Assembly: GCA_964559135.1 (NCBI GenBank)
Contig: CAZLGG010000151.1
Coordinates: 1 to 7,361 of the forward strand
Source of the DNA: DRQF01 sp964559135
GTDB taxonomy: Bacteria > Planctomycetota > GCA-002687715 > DRQF01
DNA length: 7,361 bases
Direction of reading: 5' to 3'
The notes under the pieces are model-generated. The model saw nothing but the letters and a program-made list of their open reading frames with translations, was not told where the DNA came from and did no database searches. Each line of letters starts with the position of its first letter. Positions within the stretch are counted from its first letter, which is position 1. The position numbers and the translations under genes are program-made. Shown one piece after another: positions 6,801 through 7,361 of this stretch.

Positions 6801-7361
6801 GAATCAATTATCCCGTGGACGAGATCAAGCTGGATTCGTCCCAAAGCTATGACACCAACTGGTGTGGTTGGGTGGAGTCCGGGCTCGAGGGGCCCCAATT
6901 CACGGGACAGACCGCCCCGCCCGTGAGCACCACCACCTATTTCCAGTTCGACGACATCTGGCGGGGAGATTGCAGTTGTCTTTTCTCCACCGTCTACCTG
7001 CCCCAGGCTTTTCCCATCCTCGCGTCCTTTCCCACGTCGGGCGGCAATCCCCTCAACGCCATCGCCCTGTGGGGCTTTCCCGGGGATCCCGCCTGGTGGC
7101 CGCCCTTGCCCATGAATCCAGCGACCAATGCGCCTTACCCCACGTACAGCAACACGGCTTACTACTGGTTGCCGCCCCGTCAGACCTGGTTCGCGTTTGA
7201 TCCGATGGCTATGCCGCCTCTGACGGCGGGTTCGGATTTCTACCGTAGGTCGTCCTGGGCGAAGACGGGGACCAACGAGTATCCCTTGCTGGGAGGTCGT
7301 GGGCTGATCACGAATCTGGATTCGAGCCTGTCGTCCATCCATCGATGGGTGCGTCCTTTGA
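3830..7361 (+). CDS. Large secreted alpha/beta-hydrolase with calcium-binding repeats and C-terminal beta domains (3' end outside window)
   Basis: No exact family recognised. The reading frame is open from GTG 3830 to the window edge (1,177 codons as assembled, about 1,134 after removing the 43-codon gap duplication), and no stop is reached. Merging the two copies gives MKNI, four Pro, then LIALTCAVFLAAG and a Sec cleavage site LSA|QQ (after base 4045). Bases about 4230-5445 look like an alpha/beta-hydrolase: oxyanion-type VQSHGF, nucleophile elbow GGSSGG (Ser codon 4568), likely acid in GGDKDRF (Asp 5276 or 5270) and likely catalytic His in GEGHGV (5372). Then come DxDxDG calcium-binding repeats of thrombospondin type-3 style (5450-5581: DSDEDGIPD, DADTDGDGASD). 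Next is a beta-sandwich-like part (to about 5935) and a region about 5936-6430 that, from memory, resembles TIGR02597, a family known from Verrucomicrobia (GDWWPVKF, then LVLDTTY). The last ~300 residues are Trp/Tyr/Pro-rich with WCGW and DCSC cysteines. Probable role: surface-bound or secreted esterase-like factor; substrate unknown. Confidence 0.78.
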   Translation, partial: MKNIPPPPLLPLTGGGFLAPGPTSXXXXPPGTAKKPPEEQAAAGKCLPPPPLIALTCAVFLAAGLRSTDLSAQQSFTYGVTTSVNDPGRPAFDRTVYKVRSQPWVDSHQIQPAVVFQGEVVVFEPTDIPATTLKHAAIVFVQSHGFQSDPAETIVTDDRFTRAVLPFLAAGYTCFFINHGDATHIRTEEGAPIDPPVVGWTSIEQSQQLRDALRFIKFHSVYGTGNSPPAPQFDVDPNRLIIAGGSSGGVLALGLHAIPSSTGMMMSALENPLPGVAPHDSAVFTGPLTAIATVGAAGSDGANFRFAGDWAFPFVRPNALFHPDLNGRMVEDPANPGTMVTAGPLSYNMSDPLVLNLFSPPPVGNPPVSQFGVDVMLFSAVTTNPPPDDQFKPTYPFPYPVSFPTTGTAGGPWGWGGGAFLTFPTLNFDRSNQTLGDPTLPSNLYPDVPTYNVHLANLLTSSSVVNNITSATGAIYWNGGDKDRFSPMFQMTTLSTACFANQVPFYGILFTGEGHGVRDLDEERPRRALAFIDKHLFNSPDSDEDGIPDTAEALTNPFDADTDGDGASDHEEILAGTSPTDPLSVFRITDIQRFTTTGGNHAMIITFPVVAGKRYRLLQTNPPPVVGLSTSTTEHGVVALRENLWTEVPGTAFQAASNGTSTYTVTMTDPLTYVTTYLDALLTESRFFKVEVRDGSDQYLGVFTRPVGRFVETLVTADPSSSAPALNLFSAPLHGPEIYEGKFTAAGADHLVFDTATATVLAAADFTGPPEVDPLKAFFPRYVVLVTHDASRRPGQPLPENAVETKPPLTDHGMEGDWWPVKFRSTTTATDDTLVLDTTYSGIPVTNLPAGSSVVVRPTTSFDDLFVNVFATSFATASNVAVGQVVTLRRPFGTTGVTLTATYQGWVSSLGHAWNVVSSLQPGVTHLLSGHDIRLLPDEAAMFMSTNYQPPPLLSSGQAVLVNRAGWVPMRRINAYLHPQASLGGQREFKGINYPVDEIKLDSSQSYDTNWCGWVESGLEGPQFTGQTAPPVSTTTYFQFDDIWRGDCSCLFSTVYLPQAFPILASFPTSGGNPLNAIALWGFPGDPAWWPPLPMNPATNAPYPTYSNTAYYWLPPRQTWFAFDPMAMPPLTAGSDFYRRSSWAKTGTNEYPLLGGRGLITNLDSSLSSIHRWVRPL
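3842..3854 (+). repeat. C13 homopolymer in the signal peptide coding region
   Basis: Thirteen consecutive C's follow codon 4 of the GTG-started gene. The right-hand copy at 3971-3983 also has exactly 13. It is a candidate slipped-strand tract or a sequencing artefact; see the finding on phase variation. Confidence 0.8.
3902..3911. other. Assembly gap (10 N)
   Basis: Ten N's join two contig ends. Because the flanks are noisy copies of the same sequence, the N count is a placeholder and the true distance is probably negative (an overlap). Copy offset is 129 bases, a multiple of three, so the frame happens to stay open across the gap. Confidence 0.95.
3912..4030. repeat. Right copy of the sequence duplicated across the assembly gap
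   Basis: Counterpart of 3785-3901. Here the part before the C run is degraded (compare GGAACGGCGAAAAAACC with GGAATGCGAAAGAAACC on the left, with small indels), and the part after it is clean and reads as a normal signal peptide (LIALTCAVFLAAG). The true locus is the left copy up to the C run joined to the right copy after it. Confidence 0.8.
3971..3983 (+). repeat. C13 homopolymer, right copy
   Basis: Same tract as 3842-3854 seen from the right contig, also 13 C's and in the same codon phase relative to the following CTC codon. Confidence 0.8.
5450..5581 (+). other. Calcium-binding DxDxDG repeats (thrombospondin type-3-like)
   Basis: Within the large protein, two acidic units (DSDEDGIPDTAEALTNP and DTDGDGASDHEEILAGTSP) give the D-x-D-x-D-G-x-x-D pattern, with a trailing Glu and a G/N-x-x-P turn. 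Such loops bind calcium and commonly sit between a catalytic domain and wall- or surface-associated beta domains in secreted proteins. Confidence 0.8.

Noticed and set aside
6608..7342. Open frame of 244 codons on the minus strand
   Set aside because: Shadow of the large secreted protein; no start signal or domain seen.
7359..7361. TGA at the very end of the window as the stop of the large gene
   Set aside because: It is out of frame: the gene's codons here are CCT TTG and then a first base A, so the frame is still open at the edge.

Overview
The window is GC-rich, apparently chromosomal DNA from a diderm bacterium. All convincing genes lie on the + strand. The organism is inferred to be a PVC-type lineage (Verrucomicrobiota, Kiritimatiellota or Planctomycetota) or a neighbour. 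Three things suggest this: an Lnt apolipoprotein N-acyltransferase, a very large secreted protein with DxDxDG calcium-binding repeats followed by domains that recall verrucomicrobial surface proteins, and a dispersed palindromic repeat common in environmental genomes. No marker gene fixes the phylum.

Layout. Bases 1-476 hold the 3' end of moeA (molybdenum cofactor synthesis), which overlaps the GTG start of lnt (473-2167). Fifteen bases after the lnt stop comes a near-consensus sigma-70 promoter (2182-2209). It drives a leader of about 145 nt with two small hairpins, then a two-gene unit: a membrane-anchored coiled-coil protein (2361-3224) and a 55-residue single-pass membrane protein (3236-3403) that is too short for routine ORF calling. 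A clear rho-independent terminator (3429-3469) closes this unit. The intergenic region that follows carries a palindromic dispersed repeat with an 8-bp tandem array (3531-3610). A second promoter (3712-3740) begins with the same 10-mer as the first. It precedes a GTG-started gene at 3830 that runs off the right edge and encodes a secreted alpha/beta-hydrolase, calcium-binding repeat and beta-domain protein of more than 1,100 residues.

The most interesting spot is the start of that last gene. A run of 13 C's sits at codons 5-9, inside the signal peptide. The assembly breaks there: the 10-N gap is flanked by two noisy copies of the same ~117 bp, so the gap is very probably a failed overlap between contig ends and not missing sequence. 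Both copies carry C13 in the same frame. Loss or gain of one C would bring an early stop codon (after 11 or 23 codons), which is the layout of a phase-variable ON/OFF switch. The competing explanation is a sequencing artefact that made or lengthened the C run.

Working together: moeA and lnt look like housekeeping genes joined by translational coupling. The coiled-coil/small-membrane pair has no function I recognise, but its architecture (membrane anchor, long coiled coil, beta-rich tail) suggests an envelope scaffold. The large secreted protein is a probable surface or extracellular esterase-like factor.
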